Source: Rhizobium vallis
Lineage (GTDB): Bacteria; Pseudomonadota; Alphaproteobacteria; Rhizobiales; Rhizobiaceae
Direction of reading: 5' to 3'
Assembly: GCF_003985155.1 (NCBI RefSeq)
Contig: NZ_ML133687.1
Location: 620,001-684,000 of the forward strand
DNA: 64,000 nt
Both the position numbers and the translations under genes were made by a program. Each line of letters opens with the position of its first letter. Positions within the stretch are counted from its first letter, which is position 1. This document shows positions 27,276 to 36,807 of this stretch, piece by piece. The notes under the pieces are model-generated. The model saw nothing but the letters and a program-made list of their open reading frames with translations. It was not told where the DNA came from and did not search any database.

Positions 27276-27632
27276 ATGTTGATATTGATTGCCGGCCCTT
27301 ATCGGTCCGGAACGGGCGACGACCCGGAGAAGATGGCCGCCAACCTGAAGCGGTTGGAGCAACCCTCCCATGCGTTGTTTGAGGCCGGCCATGTGCCGAT
27401 GATCGGCGAATGGGTGGCGTTGCCGATCTGGCACGCCGCCGGCGGCAGAGCGGTCGGCGATGCGCTCTATGAAGAGATCTTCCACCCGGTCGCCGGTCGG
27501 CTGCTGCAGCTCTGCGAGGGCGTGCTGCGCCTGCCCGGCGATTCCAAGGGGGCTGATAATGATGTCCGCATCGCCAGGGAACGCGGCATCCCGGTCTGGC
27601 ACCGGCTGGAAGATGTACCGGGCTGCGGCTGA
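27276..27632 (+). CDS. DUF4406-family protein (nucleoside 2-deoxyribosyltransferase-like)
   Basis: A 118-residue protein starting MLILIAGPYRSGTGDDPEKM, the usual opening of DUF4406 and the related nucleoside deoxyribosyltransferase fold (AGPY loop near residue 6). A second conserved block is DSKGADNDVRIARERGIPVW near residue 92. ATG 27276 has an AAGGAG RBS at proper spacing; an upstream in-frame codon at 27261 is less well placed. It is divergent from the DeoR regulator and is the probable regulated gene. The enzymatic activity is inferred from fold only. Confidence 0.75.
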   Translation: MLILIAGPYRSGTGDDPEKMAANLKRLEQPSHALFEAGHVPMIGEWVALPIWHAAGGRAVGDALYEEIFHPVAGRLLQLCEGVLRLPGDSKGADNDVRIARERGIPVWHRLEDVPGCG

Positions 27633-27733
27633 GCGCGGAGGAGGGGCCGGAGATTGCCGGCTCCTCCCGATCTTGCCGGTTCCGGCGCGCAGGCCGCCGC
27701 GCTATAACCCTTGCAGAAAGGGAGTCGAGAACC

Positions 27734-28354
27734 ATGCTGACATTGTATTACGCGTCGGGAACCTGCGCGCTCGCAAGCCTCATTGCCTTGGAAGAATCCG
27801 GCCTAGCCTTCGAAACGAAGAGGATCAGCATTCGCGACGGCGAACAGCGCTCGCCGGACTATCTGAAGATCAACCCGAAGGGCCGGGTGCCGGCGCTTGT
27901 CACCGATCGCGGCGTGCTGACGGAAACGCCGGCGATCCTGGCTTACATCGCCCAAAGCGCGCCGGCCGCCAAGCTCGCTCCGCTCGACGATGCCTTCGAA
28001 TTTGCCAGGCTGCAGTCCTTCAACAGTTACATCTGCTCGACTGTGCATGTGAACCATGCCCATCGACCGCGTGGTTCCCGCTGGGCCGACGACGCGGCCG
28101 CAATAGAGGCGATGAAGGCCAAGGTGCCGCAGAACATGGCAGATTGCTTCACGCTGATCGAGCAGACCATGTTCGAGGGCCCATGGGTCATGGGCACAGC
28201 CTACTCGGTCGCCGATCCCTATCTCTTCACGATGACGAGCTGGCTGCCTTCGGACGGCGTCGATCCCACGCGCTTCGAAAAGGCGAGCGATCATCGCGTC
28301 CGCATGCTGCAGCGCCCTGCCGTACAGCGGGCGCTCGCCTACGATCAGGCCTGA
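27734..28354 (+). CDS. Glutathione S-transferase (beta-like)
   Basis: A 206-residue cytosolic GST. The thioredoxin-like N-terminal domain opens MLTLYYASGTCALAS, with Cys11 in the position used by bacterial beta-class GSTs. NPKGRVPAL is the cis-Pro glutathione-binding loop near residue 50, and LTETPAILAYI follows. The C-terminal helical domain has the YSVADPYLF motif near residue 157. RBS AAGGGAG is present. The 3' end overlaps the convergent YjbR gene by 10 nt. Confidence 0.92.
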   Translation: MLTLYYASGTCALASLIALEESGLAFETKRISIRDGEQRSPDYLKINPKGRVPALVTDRGVLTETPAILAYIAQSAPAAKLAPLDDAFEFARLQSFNSYICSTVHVNHAHRPRGSRWADDAAAIEAMKAKVPQNMADCFTLIEQTMFEGPWVMGTAYSVADPYLFTMTSWLPSDGVDPTRFEKASDHRVRMLQRPAVQRALAYDQA

Positions 28355-28698
28355 TAGCGGGCGGCAATCTTCTTCGGCGCCCGGAACAGCCAGGCGCCAA
28401 GCAGCCGCAACCGTAGTTCCTCGTCGCCGATCACGGCGGCGCGTAGCGGCAGGTGCGGCCAGCCGACATAATGATCGGTCTGGAAATAGACGTCGGGCGC
28501 CATCTCCAGCAGGTGATCCTTGTCGTCGAGCGAAATCGAGATCACGATCGTCTCGGCATTCTTCACCGCCACAAAACTCTTGCCGCCGACCTTCAGCGCC
28601 GGATTGCCGTAGGACGTGCTTTCCTCGACCGCGGGCAGGCCGGCTTCCGCAGCCAGTCGCTTCAGGCGCGCGAAGATCGCATCGACATCGTCGGCCAT
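28345..28698 (-). CDS. MmcQ/YjbR-family (CyaY-like fold) protein
   Basis: A 117-residue protein. The features PAVEESTSYGNPALKVGGKSF, the ISISLDDKDHLLEMAPDVYF segment and the GWPHLPLRAAVIGDEELRLRL ending are typical of the MmcQ/YjbR family, whose members have a double-wing fold and are thought to bind DNA. No catalytic motif is known. Overlaps convergently with the GST gene. Function unknown. Confidence 0.85.
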   Translation of the reverse strand: MADDVDAIFARLKRLAAEAGLPAVEESTSYGNPALKVGGKSFVAVKNAETIVISISLDDKDHLLEMAPDVYFQTDHYVGWPHLPLRAAVIGDEELRLRLLGAWLFRAPKKIAARYQA

Positions 28699-28737
28699 TG
28701 TCCCGCCTTTCCGTCCGGACGGAAACCTAGCATGTTT

Positions 28738-28929
28738 TCAGGCGCAATTCGCCAGCGGCTTGGCCTCCTCGGGAAAGCCGGCCTGCATTCCAAGCGGCAG
28801 ATCGGCGATTTCCCGCATCGACATACGCTCAACTTCGGGATGCAGCAGCGGATCGTTCCGCCAGGCTGGGGCAGTTTCCGAGCTTCCCGCGTGAAGGATA
28901 GGTCTCAAGAAAAACTTCAGCAACGACAT
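28738..28929 (-). CDS. Small DUF1127-like protein
   Basis: A 63-residue protein. The core EVERMSMREIADLPLGM resembles the DUF1127 pattern (RMSDRELADIGLSR-like), a family of short rhizobial proteins, some of which bind RNA and affect phosphate and carbon metabolism. The N-terminus MSLLKFFLRPIL is amphipathic. An RBS (GCGAGG) lies about 6 nt before the ATG. It is divergent from the LysR-type gene. The family match is by eye and the Arg-rich ending of true DUF1127 is missing, so I am only moderately sure. Confidence 0.5.
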   Translation of the reverse strand: MSLLKFFLRPILHAGSSETAPAWRNDPLLHPEVERMSMREIADLPLGMQAGFPEEAKPLANCA

Positions 28930-29106
28930 GGCATGCCTCGCTTTCTCCAGTGACGCAGAAGGGTGACCGCAAAGTGGCTTGTGGCTGCTGAGCCATCCCG
29001 TTCGTCCTGCGGCTGCGTTCGGATGGCTTGATTAATGCTTGCAATATCAGCTTCCGCAGACCGATTTTCAATTGAGATTAACGCGGAGGCGTTATAGAAA
29101 AACTAT

Positions 29107-30003
29107 ATGAAGAACCTGAATATGGTCCATCTCAACGGCCTTCGCGCGCTCGAAGCCGTCGGTCGTCTTGGCTCGCTTCAGGCCGCCGCTGATGAACTCG
29201 GCGTGTCGGTCGGCGCCGTCAGCCAGCAGGTCATCAAGGCAGAGGCGCAGCTTGGCCAGGTGATCTTCGAGCGCACCGCCCGGGGAATGATCGCCACCGA
29301 AGCTGGCCGGCCGGTACTTCTCGCGCTCGACGAGGGTTTTGCCCGACTTTCGGCGGCGGTGTCGATTGCGAGCCGCAAGGACGATACGATCCTGACCATA
29401 TCGGTGGCGCCGGTCTTCGCCGCCCGCTGGCTCGTCTGCCGGCTCGATCGCTTCGCCGAGCGTCACCCTGACATCAAGCTGCGGCTGGACGCGACGACCA
29501 ATCTCGTCAGTCCGGCGCTTTGCGACGTCGATATCGGTATTCGCGTCGGCACCGGCAAATGGCCTGACGTGAAGGCCGAGTTGCTCCTGGAACAGGAAGT
29601 CTTTCCCGTCTGTTCGCCCGAGATGGCAGCGAAATTGAAAGAGCCCGCCGATATCCTCGGCCTGCCTGCCATCATCGATGGCCATGCCATGTTCACCTGG
29701 GAGGTCTGGATGCGCGAGGCCGGCCTTTCAGGCGCGACGCTGGCAACGCGCCACGTCTTCAATGATGCCTCGCTCTGCCTCGATGCGGCGATCGCCGGGC
29801 AAGGCGTCATGCTTGCCTGGCAGACCCTTTCCGGCTTTGCGCTCGCCGAAGGCCGGCTGGTCGCCCCCTTCGGCATTCGCGCCCGTACCGGCTTCGGCCA
29901 CTACTTCGTCACCGCCGAAGGCATACGCGAGCCGAAGAAGGTCAAGGATTTCAAGGCCTGGATTCGCGAAGAGATGGCCGGCACACTCGCGCTTTTCCAG
30001 TGA
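29107..30003 (+). CDS. LysR-family transcriptional regulator (GcvA-like)
   Basis: A 298-residue regulator. The HTH is at about residues 20-45 (GSLQAAADELGVSVGAVSQQVIKAEAQLG), and the substrate-binding domain begins near residue 95 (ILTISVAPVFAARWLVCRLDRFAERHPDI). This last segment marks the GcvA/AmpR-like branch. Translation may start at 29107 or at the ATG at 29122; neither has a strong RBS. It is 70 nt from a convergent GST and divergent from the small DUF1127-like gene. Target not known. Confidence 0.88.
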   Translation: MKNLNMVHLNGLRALEAVGRLGSLQAAADELGVSVGAVSQQVIKAEAQLGQVIFERTARGMIATEAGRPVLLALDEGFARLSAAVSIASRKDDTILTISVAPVFAARWLVCRLDRFAERHPDIKLRLDATTNLVSPALCDVDIGIRVGTGKWPDVKAELLLEQEVFPVCSPEMAAKLKEPADILGLPAIIDGHAMFTWEVWMREAGLSGATLATRHVFNDASLCLDAAIAGQGVMLAWQTLSGFALAEGRLVAPFGIRARTGFGHYFVTAEGIREPKKVKDFKAWIREEMAGTLALFQ

Positions 30004-30006
30004 CGT

Positions 30007-30672
30007 TCATACCTCGATTGGTTCTTTGGCCCGCGTTGCCTGCATCGCTTTATAAGCCGGGCGGGACTGGCAGCGCTCGATCCAGGCCTTGATATTGGGA
30101 TGCGCCTGGAACAGGGCCTCTTCGCTCTGGGCGTAGCGCAGTACCTCGGCGAGGTTGAGATCGGCAGCGGTAAAGCGGTCGCCGACAATCCATTGCCGAC
30201 CGACAAGGTGGCTTTCGAGAACCTTTAGCGGCCTGCGCAGCGAACGGCAGGCGACGGCGATCGTCTGTCTGCCACTTTCGCTGTTTTCGAGCCCATTATC
30301 GTAGGTCAGCACGATCTTCACCGTATGCGGCTCGACCTCCGTCGCCGCCCAGACCGTCCACATCGTCAACAATCCGTCTTCTTCGACGGTATTGCCGGAA
30401 AGCGGTCCGCCATATCGACGCGCAAGGTAGAGATTGATCGCCAGAGACTCGTGCATGACGAGGTCGCCATCGCGAATGCTGGGGATCTGCCCCATCGGGT
30501 TTACGGCAAGGAAATCCGGTGAGTGCGTGTTGAGCGGCGCCCCAGGCGCCAGCGGATCTGCGAGCCGCCTTGCCTGTAGCACCGGTACCGACTGGAATTC
30601 AAGCCCGAGTTCCCCAGCCATCCAGTAGACGCGCGACGCACGTGATCGATAGACTCCGTAGATTGTCAGCAT
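30007..30672 (-). CDS. Glutathione S-transferase family protein
   Basis: A 221-residue GST. The N-terminal domain begins [17 protein letters not shown], with a Ser/Arg-rich active-site loop like plant-type tau/theta-like bacterial GSTs. [13 protein letters not shown] is the cis-Pro loop and [16 protein letters not shown] follows. The C-terminal domain has [14 protein letters not shown] near residue 165. The ATG at 30672 was chosen (GAGGGG RBS). It has no direct relation in sequence to the GST at 27734. Substrate unknown. Confidence 0.88.
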   Translation of the reverse strand: MLTIYGVYRSRASRVYWMAGELGLEFQSVPVLQARRLADPLAPGAPLNTHSPDFLAVNPMGQIPSIRDGDLVMHESLAINLYLARRYGGPLSGNTVEEDGLLTMWTVWAATEVEPHTVKIVLTYDNGLENSESGRQTIAVACRSLRRPLKVLESHLVGRQWIVGDRFTAADLNLAEVLRYAQSEEALFQAHPNIKAWIERCQSRPAYKAMQATRAKEPIEV

Positions 30673-30771
30673 GCACGATATCCCCTCAATGTGTCGGAGA
30701 AACCGTAAACGCCGGATCACGCTCGGAAAAGTCCTAGCCGCTGATGGGACGATGAAAGCTTTTGATAGCCC

Positions 30772-32160
30772 TCAGGAGACGCGATTTCGCTCGACGGTGA
30801 GCTGCGCATAAGGCGCACCGCCGCCCGCCATTTCGCTGGAGACCTTCTTCTGCCACTGGAAACCGAGAACCGCCCCTTCGGCGGTTTCCTGGAACACGTT
30901 GTCGGTAATGACGGCAGTCCCGGCGCCATCGGCGACCGAGACCGCGCATCCCACGGGCGCCTTGCGCACCACGTTGCCGCTGACGACGACGTTTCTGAGA
31001 TAGGGTCCCCAGCCGATCTGCAGCCCCCAGCGCGGCGCGCCCTCGATCACATTGCCTGAAATCAGGGTGTCGGCCTCCGCCGCGATGCCAATGCCGAAAC
31101 CGACCTCGTGCTTGTAGGGGCCGCGCAGCGTCAGGTTGCGCACAACGTTGCCGGTGACGCTCGCCAGCCGGCCGCCCTCGTCGAAATTAGCAATCGAAAT
31201 GCCGTTCGCTGCCCCGTCGATCAAATTGGCGGAAACGACGGCGCCCTCGAAAGCGAATTCGACATAGATCGCCGTCTCGCCGGAACGCCGGCATTGATTG
31301 CTGCTGATCTGGATGTCCGAGGCGGAATTGGCGCGGATCGCGGTGAAGGCGCAGTCGGAAATGTGGTTATTCGTCACCATCACGCCGTCGGCGCGGAAGA
31401 TGTTGATACCGTTGCCGTTTTCGCCGGTGCCGCCGTCATTGGCGCGGATGTTGGAAATGCGGTTGCCGGAGACGACGGTGCCGTCCTCCGCCTTCTTCCA
31501 GCGATGCACGAGGATGCCGCCATTGCCGCAATCGGAGACCGTATTTCCTGTAATGGAAAGATTTGCCGATTCCACCGCATAGAGCCCGGATTGGGCCGCA
31601 CCCGAAATGCGGCTGCGCTCGACACGCCCGCCGCAGCGCTCCAGCTGCAGCCCGTGCTTGCGGCTACCGCCGATTTCGCAATTGTCGATCAGCACCTCAT
31701 CGACGCCGGTAAATTGCAAAAGCCCACCGGCGTAATCGCCGAGCCAGCGGTTGCCGCCGTCAATGACGAGGTTGGAGAGCTCGATCCGCCGCACGTTTTC
31801 GGCGGCAAAGAGATGGCCTTCGCCGGTATAGACGATCCGCGACGCCCCAGGCACACCAGTAATGCGCGTATTGTCGGGCAGGGTGAGATTGGAGATCCGG
31901 TAGGTGCCCGGCGGCAGAAAAACCGGCACGTTCTCGCGCGCGGCCTGATCGATCATCTGCTGCAGGTTTCTTGTCTTGCGATCGCCGCTTTCAGGAACGG
32001 CGCGATAATCCACGGCGTCGATCGCGCCGCGCAAATCGGGCTCCGCAGCTGCCGTCAGCGGTGCGGCGAGCGCGCGTGGCGCCGCCCATCCGGCAACCGC
32101 CGAGGCGGCGAGGAACAGAAGCATGTCGCGGCGTGACGTCATCCCGGAATCTCTCGTCAT
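30772..32160 (-). CDS. Tat-exported right-handed beta-helix repeat protein (TIGR03808-like)
   Basis: A 462-residue protein. The N-terminus carries a twin-arginine signal (SRRDMLLFLAASAVAGWAAPRALA). The body is made of about 20 degenerate repeats of the NTISDCGNGGILV / GNVVRNLTL kind, which is the parallel beta-helix of pectate-lyase-like proteins and starts near residue 70. It matches the twin-arginine-translocated repeat family TIGR03808 of rhizobia. No catalytic residue is clear; binding or degradation of a polysaccharide is possible. Start may also be the ATG at 32142, which begins right at MTSRRDM. Confidence 0.85.
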   Translation of the reverse strand: MTRDSGMTSRRDMLLFLAASAVAGWAAPRALAAPLTAAAEPDLRGAIDAVDYRAVPESGDRKTRNLQQMIDQAARENVPVFLPPGTYRISNLTLPDNTRITGVPGASRIVYTGEGHLFAAENVRRIELSNLVIDGGNRWLGDYAGGLLQFTGVDEVLIDNCEIGGSRKHGLQLERCGGRVERSRISGAAQSGLYAVESANLSITGNTVSDCGNGGILVHRWKKAEDGTVVSGNRISNIRANDGGTGENGNGINIFRADGVMVTNNHISDCAFTAIRANSASDIQISSNQCRRSGETAIYVEFAFEGAVVSANLIDGAANGISIANFDEGGRLASVTGNVVRNLTLRGPYKHEVGFGIGIAAEADTLISGNVIEGAPRWGLQIGWGPYLRNVVVSGNVVRKAPVGCAVSVADGAGTAVITDNVFQETAEGAVLGFQWQKKVSSEMAGGGAPYAQLTVERNRVS

Positions 32161-32387
32161 AGCGCACTGGTAGCAGGAAACATGCCAGTTCAGCCTGTAC
32201 TGTTTTGGTACAGGCGACCGGAATCGCGGTTGCTGCAACCGATGAGGGCAGGATATCGCCGCAGATCTTGTCGCCTTGTTCACTCTTTCATTTAAGCAAG
32301 CCGAAGGAAATGCCGACTACTCTCACAAGGGAGTTTGAATGATGACTGTTGCGGGATGGCTTACGGGCCGCCGGGGAGAATGGCGTC

Positions 32388-34679
32388 ATGCCGGAATTGA
32401 GTGCCAGGGAATCGACCGATGCCCTGACGGCGGAAACGCGCCGTATCGTCGCCGCAACGGAGGCAATGATGGCATCGACCGCCCACCATTTGTCCGAGGG
32501 CATCGAGAACCTGCGCCTCAAGGCGATCGTCCATGAACTTCCCGACTTTCTCTACGTCAAGGACCGCGACAGCCGCTTCGTCTTCGCCAATGCCGTCACC
32601 GCCAGCAGCCTCGGCCTGGAAAGCGCCGACCTGATCACCGGCAAGCGTGATTTCGATCTGTTCGATTTCGAGACGGCGCGCCGCCATTTCGATATCGAGC
32701 AGCAGATCATGGCGACGGGGCAAGCCCGCATCGACATGGAGGAATCCTACACCCTTCCCGGCAGCAAAATGCCGATCTGCCGCCTGACTTCGAAGATACC
32801 GCTGCGCAATGACCGCAGCGAGGTCGTCGGACTGATCGGCGTCTCCCGTGATATCACCGAACGCAAGCTTCAGGAGGATCTCTATCGCGGCCAGGCGAAA
32901 CTGCTCGAAATGATCGCCCGCAACGAGCCGTTGTCGATGATCCTCGAGGCACTGGTGCTGATGATCGAGGCGCAGCTGACCGGCATCGATGGCTCGGTGC
33001 TGCTGCTCGACGGCGAGGGCACGAGGCTCTATCATGGCGCGGCGCCCAACCTGCCCGGCGGCTACAGTCGCCTCATCGATGGTGTCACGATTGGTCCCAA
33101 GGTCGGCTCCTGCGGCACCGCCGCTTGGCGCGGCCAGACCGTCATCGTCGAGGACATCATGAGCGATCCGCTCTGGGAGGACTTTCGCGTGATGGTCGCC
33201 CCCTTCGGTTTTCGCTCCTGCTGGTCGACGCCGATCGCCACTTCGCAGAACAACGTGCTCGGCACCTTCGCGCTCTATTCGAAAGAGGTCCGCCGTCCCA
33301 CAGAGCACGAGATGAAGCTGGTGGCGCTCGCCACCCACATTGCCGGCATTGCCATCGAGCGCAAACGTGTCGACGACCGCATCCATTTCATGGCCCATCA
33401 TGACGATCTCACAGGTTTGCCGAACCGCGCCTTCCTGAAGGAACGGCTGGCCAATATCCTCGACCAGGCCCGCCGCCATAATCGCAAGGTCACCGTCGCT
33501 TATATCGATCTCGACAATTTCAAGGACATCAACGATGGCCGCGGCCATGCCGCCGGCGATGAGGTGCTGAAGGAGATCGCAACCCGCATGGCCAACAGCG
33601 TGCGGGCGTCCGATATGGTGGTGCGCCTCGGCGGCGATGAATTCCTTGTGGTGCTTGTCCACCAGTCGAGCCACGATGCCGGGATCACCCGCCGCCTTCG
33701 CGAGCTGCAGAAAGCGATCAACCGGCCGATCCTCGGCGAGGACGGTGAGATCACCGTTACGTCGAGCATCGGCGTCGCCGCCTTCCCCTTCGATGGCGCG
33801 ACCTCGGAAGAGCTTCTCGCCAATGCCGATCGCGCCATGTATCGCGCCAAGGAACTCGGCCGCAACACGTTGCAACATCACGATGCCGGCAGCACACCTG
33901 TGGGAATGCCGCTCGGCGAGCAGGAAGAACTGCACCAGGCGATCACCGGCGACCAACTGTTCCTGCAATACCAGCCGCAGGTCGATGTCGCCACCGGCCG
34001 CATCACCGGGCTCGAGGCGCTGGTGCGCTGGAACCATCCGGCAAAGGGCAGGGTGCCTCCCGTCAATTTCATCCCGCTCGCCGAAGAGACCGGGCTTATC
34101 GTTCCCCTCGGCCTTTGGGTGCTGAACGAAGCTTGCCGTCAGGCGCGCAGCTGGCAGGATATGGGTCTGACGCCGCTGACGATCGCCGTCAATGTTTCGG
34201 CCAAGCAGTTTGCCGATCCGGATTTTTCAAAACATGTTGCCGAGGCGCTCGAGCGGCACGGACTGCAGTCCCGTTGGCTGGAACTGGAAGTGACCGAAAG
34301 CGTGGTGATGCAGGACGCTGAGCGCGCGCTCGCCATGATGGAATCGCTGCGCGCGCTTGGCGTGCGCCTGTCGATCGACGATTTCGGCTCCGGCTATTCC
34401 AGCCTTGCGGCGCTGAAGACCTTCCCCTTCGACCGCCTGAAGATGGATCGCTCGCTGGTCGAGGCGCTGCCGGGCGATAAGACGGCAGTCGCCATCGTAT
34501 CGGCCGTCATTTCGCTGGCGCAGACGCTGAAGCTTTCGGTTCTGGCCGAAGGTGTCGAAACCGACGACCAGATGGATTTCCTGCGCCAGGCTCGCTGTGA
34601 GGAGGCCCAAGGCTACCGCTTCTCCAGGCCCGTCTCGCCGGAGGAGATTGTCGTGCTGCTGAAGGTCGGCAGCCTCTGA
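32388..34679 (+). CDS. PAS-GAF-GGDEF-EAL c-di-GMP signalling protein
   Basis: A 763-residue soluble sensor. Domain order: PAS (about 45-160, with VIGVSRDITERK-type ending GLIGVSRDITERK), GAF (about 175-330), GGDEF (about 350-510, intact GGDEF motif in RLGGDEFLVV) and EAL (about 525-760, intact EALVRW, IDDFGSGYSS, AEGVET). Both enzymatic domains look active; which one dominates cannot be told. ATG 32388 was chosen (GGAG RBS). It has no transmembrane helix, so it senses a cytosolic signal through PAS or GAF. Monocistronic. Confidence 0.93.
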   Translation: MPELSARESTDALTAETRRIVAATEAMMASTAHHLSEGIENLRLKAIVHELPDFLYVKDRDSRFVFANAVTASSLGLESADLITGKRDFDLFDFETARRHFDIEQQIMATGQARIDMEESYTLPGSKMPICRLTSKIPLRNDRSEVVGLIGVSRDITERKLQEDLYRGQAKLLEMIARNEPLSMILEALVLMIEAQLTGIDGSVLLLDGEGTRLYHGAAPNLPGGYSRLIDGVTIGPKVGSCGTAAWRGQTVIVEDIMSDPLWEDFRVMVAPFGFRSCWSTPIATSQNNVLGTFALYSKEVRRPTEHEMKLVALATHIAGIAIERKRVDDRIHFMAHHDDLTGLPNRAFLKERLANILDQARRHNRKVTVAYIDLDNFKDINDGRGHAAGDEVLKEIATRMANSVRASDMVVRLGGDEFLVVLVHQSSHDAGITRRLRELQKAINRPILGEDGEITVTSSIGVAAFPFDGATSEELLANADRAMYRAKELGRNTLQHHDAGSTPVGMPLGEQEELHQAITGDQLFLQYQPQVDVATGRITGLEALVRWNHPAKGRVPPVNFIPLAEETGLIVPLGLWVLNEACRQARSWQDMGLTPLTIAVNVSAKQFADPDFSKHVAEALERHGLQSRWLELEVTESVVMQDAERALAMMESLRALGVRLSIDDFGSGYSSLAALKTFPFDRLKMDRSLVEALPGDKTAVAIVSAVISLAQTLKLSVLAEGVETDDQMDFLRQARCEEAQGYRFSRPVSPEEIVVLLKVGSL

Positions 34680-34682
34680 AGG

Positions 34683-35675
34683 TCATTTCACGAGCTTGCC
34701 GATCGTCTCGATCTCGTTGGTCCATATGCCCGCCGCAAAATCCTGCGGCAGCCGCGCCAGTTGTGCGGGATCATCGATGCCGGTCGAAAAGTCGCTGCCG
34801 CGATAGGGGCCGAGCACGAAAACCTCGGTTCCGGCATCCTGCATCCTGTTGAGAAAACGCTCCGGCCAACCCCAGAGCCACGGCGCGATATTGATCGGCA
34901 CCAGCATCATCGCATGTTTGCAGGTATCCGGCAGCGCGCCGGTCCATCCATAGCCGATATAACCGAACAGGCAGCCCTTCAGGCTCTTGCGCGACGCCGT
35001 CTTGATATCGGGCGAAAGCCGACGCAGGACGTCGATCGGCTCGTCACCGCCATAGACGATGATCTCAGCCCGCCGCCCGGCGGAAAGTCCGTTGAGCACA
35101 GAGGCGAGCTTTTCGCCCTCGGAGGGATCGCGGCTCTTGATGTTGATGAGGAAGCGCCTGTCCGGAAAGGTCGAGAGCACCTCTGCAAGCGTCGGCATCA
35201 TGCCGATGCCCCGGCCGCGAAAAGGAAAAGTCTTGCCGCCATCGGCGGTGTAGCCATAACCGATGTCGAGGCTCCGCATGTCAGCCATCGAATGCTCGCG
35301 CGTGACGCCGTGCCCGTCGGTGCGGCAGTCCAGCGTCCAGTCGTGAAAAACCGCGAATTCTCCGTCCGTCGTCGGATGCACGTCGATCTCGACGATATCG
35401 GCACCCGCCGCGAAGCCTGCCTGCATCGACCGGATGGTATTTTCGAGATAATCGTGTTTCGGCGCCAGCATGCGGCTTGCCGTGCAGGTATCATTCTTCA
35501 GATCGGTTTCGTCGAACCGCTGGGCGATGCCGCGGTGCGCAAGCAGCACCGGTTTCCCAGGCCGATGCTGCGCTAACGTACTGGTATTGTTGAGATAAAG
35601 TCCAACTGCGGCAACGGCGATCGCCGCCGCGCAATAGAAAAGCTTCCTGCCCAATGTTGATCCCCCTGGTTGCAT
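34683..35675 (-). CDS. Glycerophosphodiester phosphodiesterase, membrane-anchored or exported
   Basis: A 330-residue protein of the GDPD family, which splits glycerophosphodiesters into glycerol-3-phosphate and an alcohol. An N-terminal signal/anchor (LFYCAAAIAVAAVGLYL) comes first. The catalytic HRG is in LLAHRGIAQRF near residue 47, with EIDVHPTTDGEFAVFHDWTLDCRTDG near 95 (Glu, Asp and His ligands). Two unusual Cys-containing insertions (NDTCTASRM, LPDTCKHAMM) are seen. The 3' end is 3 nt from the convergent GGDEF-EAL gene. Confidence 0.88.
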   Translation of the reverse strand: MQPGGSTLGRKLFYCAAAIAVAAVGLYLNNTSTLAQHRPGKPVLLAHRGIAQRFDETDLKNDTCTASRMLAPKHDYLENTIRSMQAGFAAGADIVEIDVHPTTDGEFAVFHDWTLDCRTDGHGVTREHSMADMRSLDIGYGYTADGGKTFPFRGRGIGMMPTLAEVLSTFPDRRFLINIKSRDPSEGEKLASVLNGLSAGRRAEIIVYGGDEPIDVLRRLSPDIKTASRKSLKGCLFGYIGYGWTGALPDTCKHAMMLVPINIAPWLWGWPERFLNRMQDAGTEVFVLGPYRGSDFSTGIDDPAQLARLPQDFAAGIWTNEIETIGKLVK

Positions 35676-35765
35676 CGCAAGGGCTAGGAAACGATTCCGG
35701 TTGTTGTTGGGCTGTTTTCCGGCTTTTCTACGCCAGGGGTTGATTTACCGGAGGAGCTTCATTTC

Positions 35766-36596
35766 ATGGAAACAAAGGACGATGAACTCATCCATTTCGA
35801 GGCACATGGCGCTGCTCCCTTGCCGCCGGCTGTAAGCGAAGGCCATGTCGAGCACGATGGCGCCCGCATCTGGTACGCGGCCTATGGCGCCGGCCCGCCG
35901 GTCATTCTGCTGCATGGCGGCCTCGGCCACAGCGGCAACTGGGGTTATCAGGTCCCGGCACTCCTTCGTAGCGGCCGCCGCGTCGTACTGATCGACAGCC
36001 GCGGCCATGGAAGAAGCACCCGCGATTCCCGCCCATATACCTATGAACTGATGGCTTCGGATGTGCTTGCCGTCATGGACGAACTGCACCTGGAAAAGGC
36101 GGCGTTCGTCGGCTGGAGCGATGGCGCCTGCATTGCTCTGATCCTCGCCATGACCGTGCCGTCACGTGCCGAAGGGGTCTTCTTCTTCGCCTGCAACATG
36201 GATCCGAGCGGCACGCTGGAATTTCATCCGACCCCTGTGATCGACCGATGCTTCAGCCGACACGCCAGCGATTACGCCGCCTTATCCGCCACGCCGGATG
36301 ATTTCCATCCCTTCGTCGAGGCGGTGAGCCTGATGATGCGGACGGAGCCGAATTATGACGCCGCCGACTTGGGCCTGATCCGCGTGCCGATCGCAATCGT
36401 GCTCGGCGAACATGACGAATTCATCAAGCCCGGCCATGCCGAATATCTTGCCCGCAGCATTCCGGACGCGCAGATGATTTATCTCCCGGGCGTGAGCCAT
36501 TTTGCGCCGTTGCAGCGGCCGGCCGAGTTCAACGCCGCGGTGATCACCTTCCTTGACGGCATCGGCACACCCGGAAATGAGGGCTTGCGGCGTTGA
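35766..36596 (+). CDS. Alpha/beta hydrolase
   Basis: A 276-residue alpha/beta-fold hydrolase. HGGLGHSGNWG is the oxyanion-hole motif near residue 46, the nucleophile elbow is GWSDGA near residue 118, the acid Asp lies in LGEHDEF and the His in LPGVSHFAPLQ near residue 242. The catalytic triad is complete. The short acidic N-terminus has no signal peptide. A strong RBS (GGAGG) lies just before it. Substrate not predictable. Confidence 0.9.
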   Translation: METKDDELIHFEAHGAAPLPPAVSEGHVEHDGARIWYAAYGAGPPVILLHGGLGHSGNWGYQVPALLRSGRRVVLIDSRGHGRSTRDSRPYTYELMASDVLAVMDELHLEKAAFVGWSDGACIALILAMTVPSRAEGVFFFACNMDPSGTLEFHPTPVIDRCFSRHASDYAALSATPDDFHPFVEAVSLMMRTEPNYDAADLGLIRVPIAIVLGEHDEFIKPGHAEYLARSIPDAQMIYLPGVSHFAPLQRPAEFNAAVITFLDGIGTPGNEGLRR

Positions 36597-36807
36597 GCCG
36601 CAGCAGCGGAATTTCTTAAGAATTCAGTAACTTTTCTCAAGCGGCAAACGTAGAGTCCTGTTGAAGGATTCGTTTTGTCGTGCGCTCACAAAAACCTTCG
36701 AGCCGCTGCCCGCTCATGTCAGTCTTGTGCATGGCAGGTTGCGCGGCCGAAGGTGTGTGCTCGTCCGCGGCTCCTCCGCTTGTCTCGAGAAGGCCCAGGG
36801 AGCCGGA

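Noticed and set aside
32361..34037. 558-codon open frame on the minus strand
   Set aside because: It lies opposite the PAS-GAF-GGDEF-EAL gene; its translation is His/Asp/Gly-rich antisense noise typical of GC-rich codons, with no RBS.
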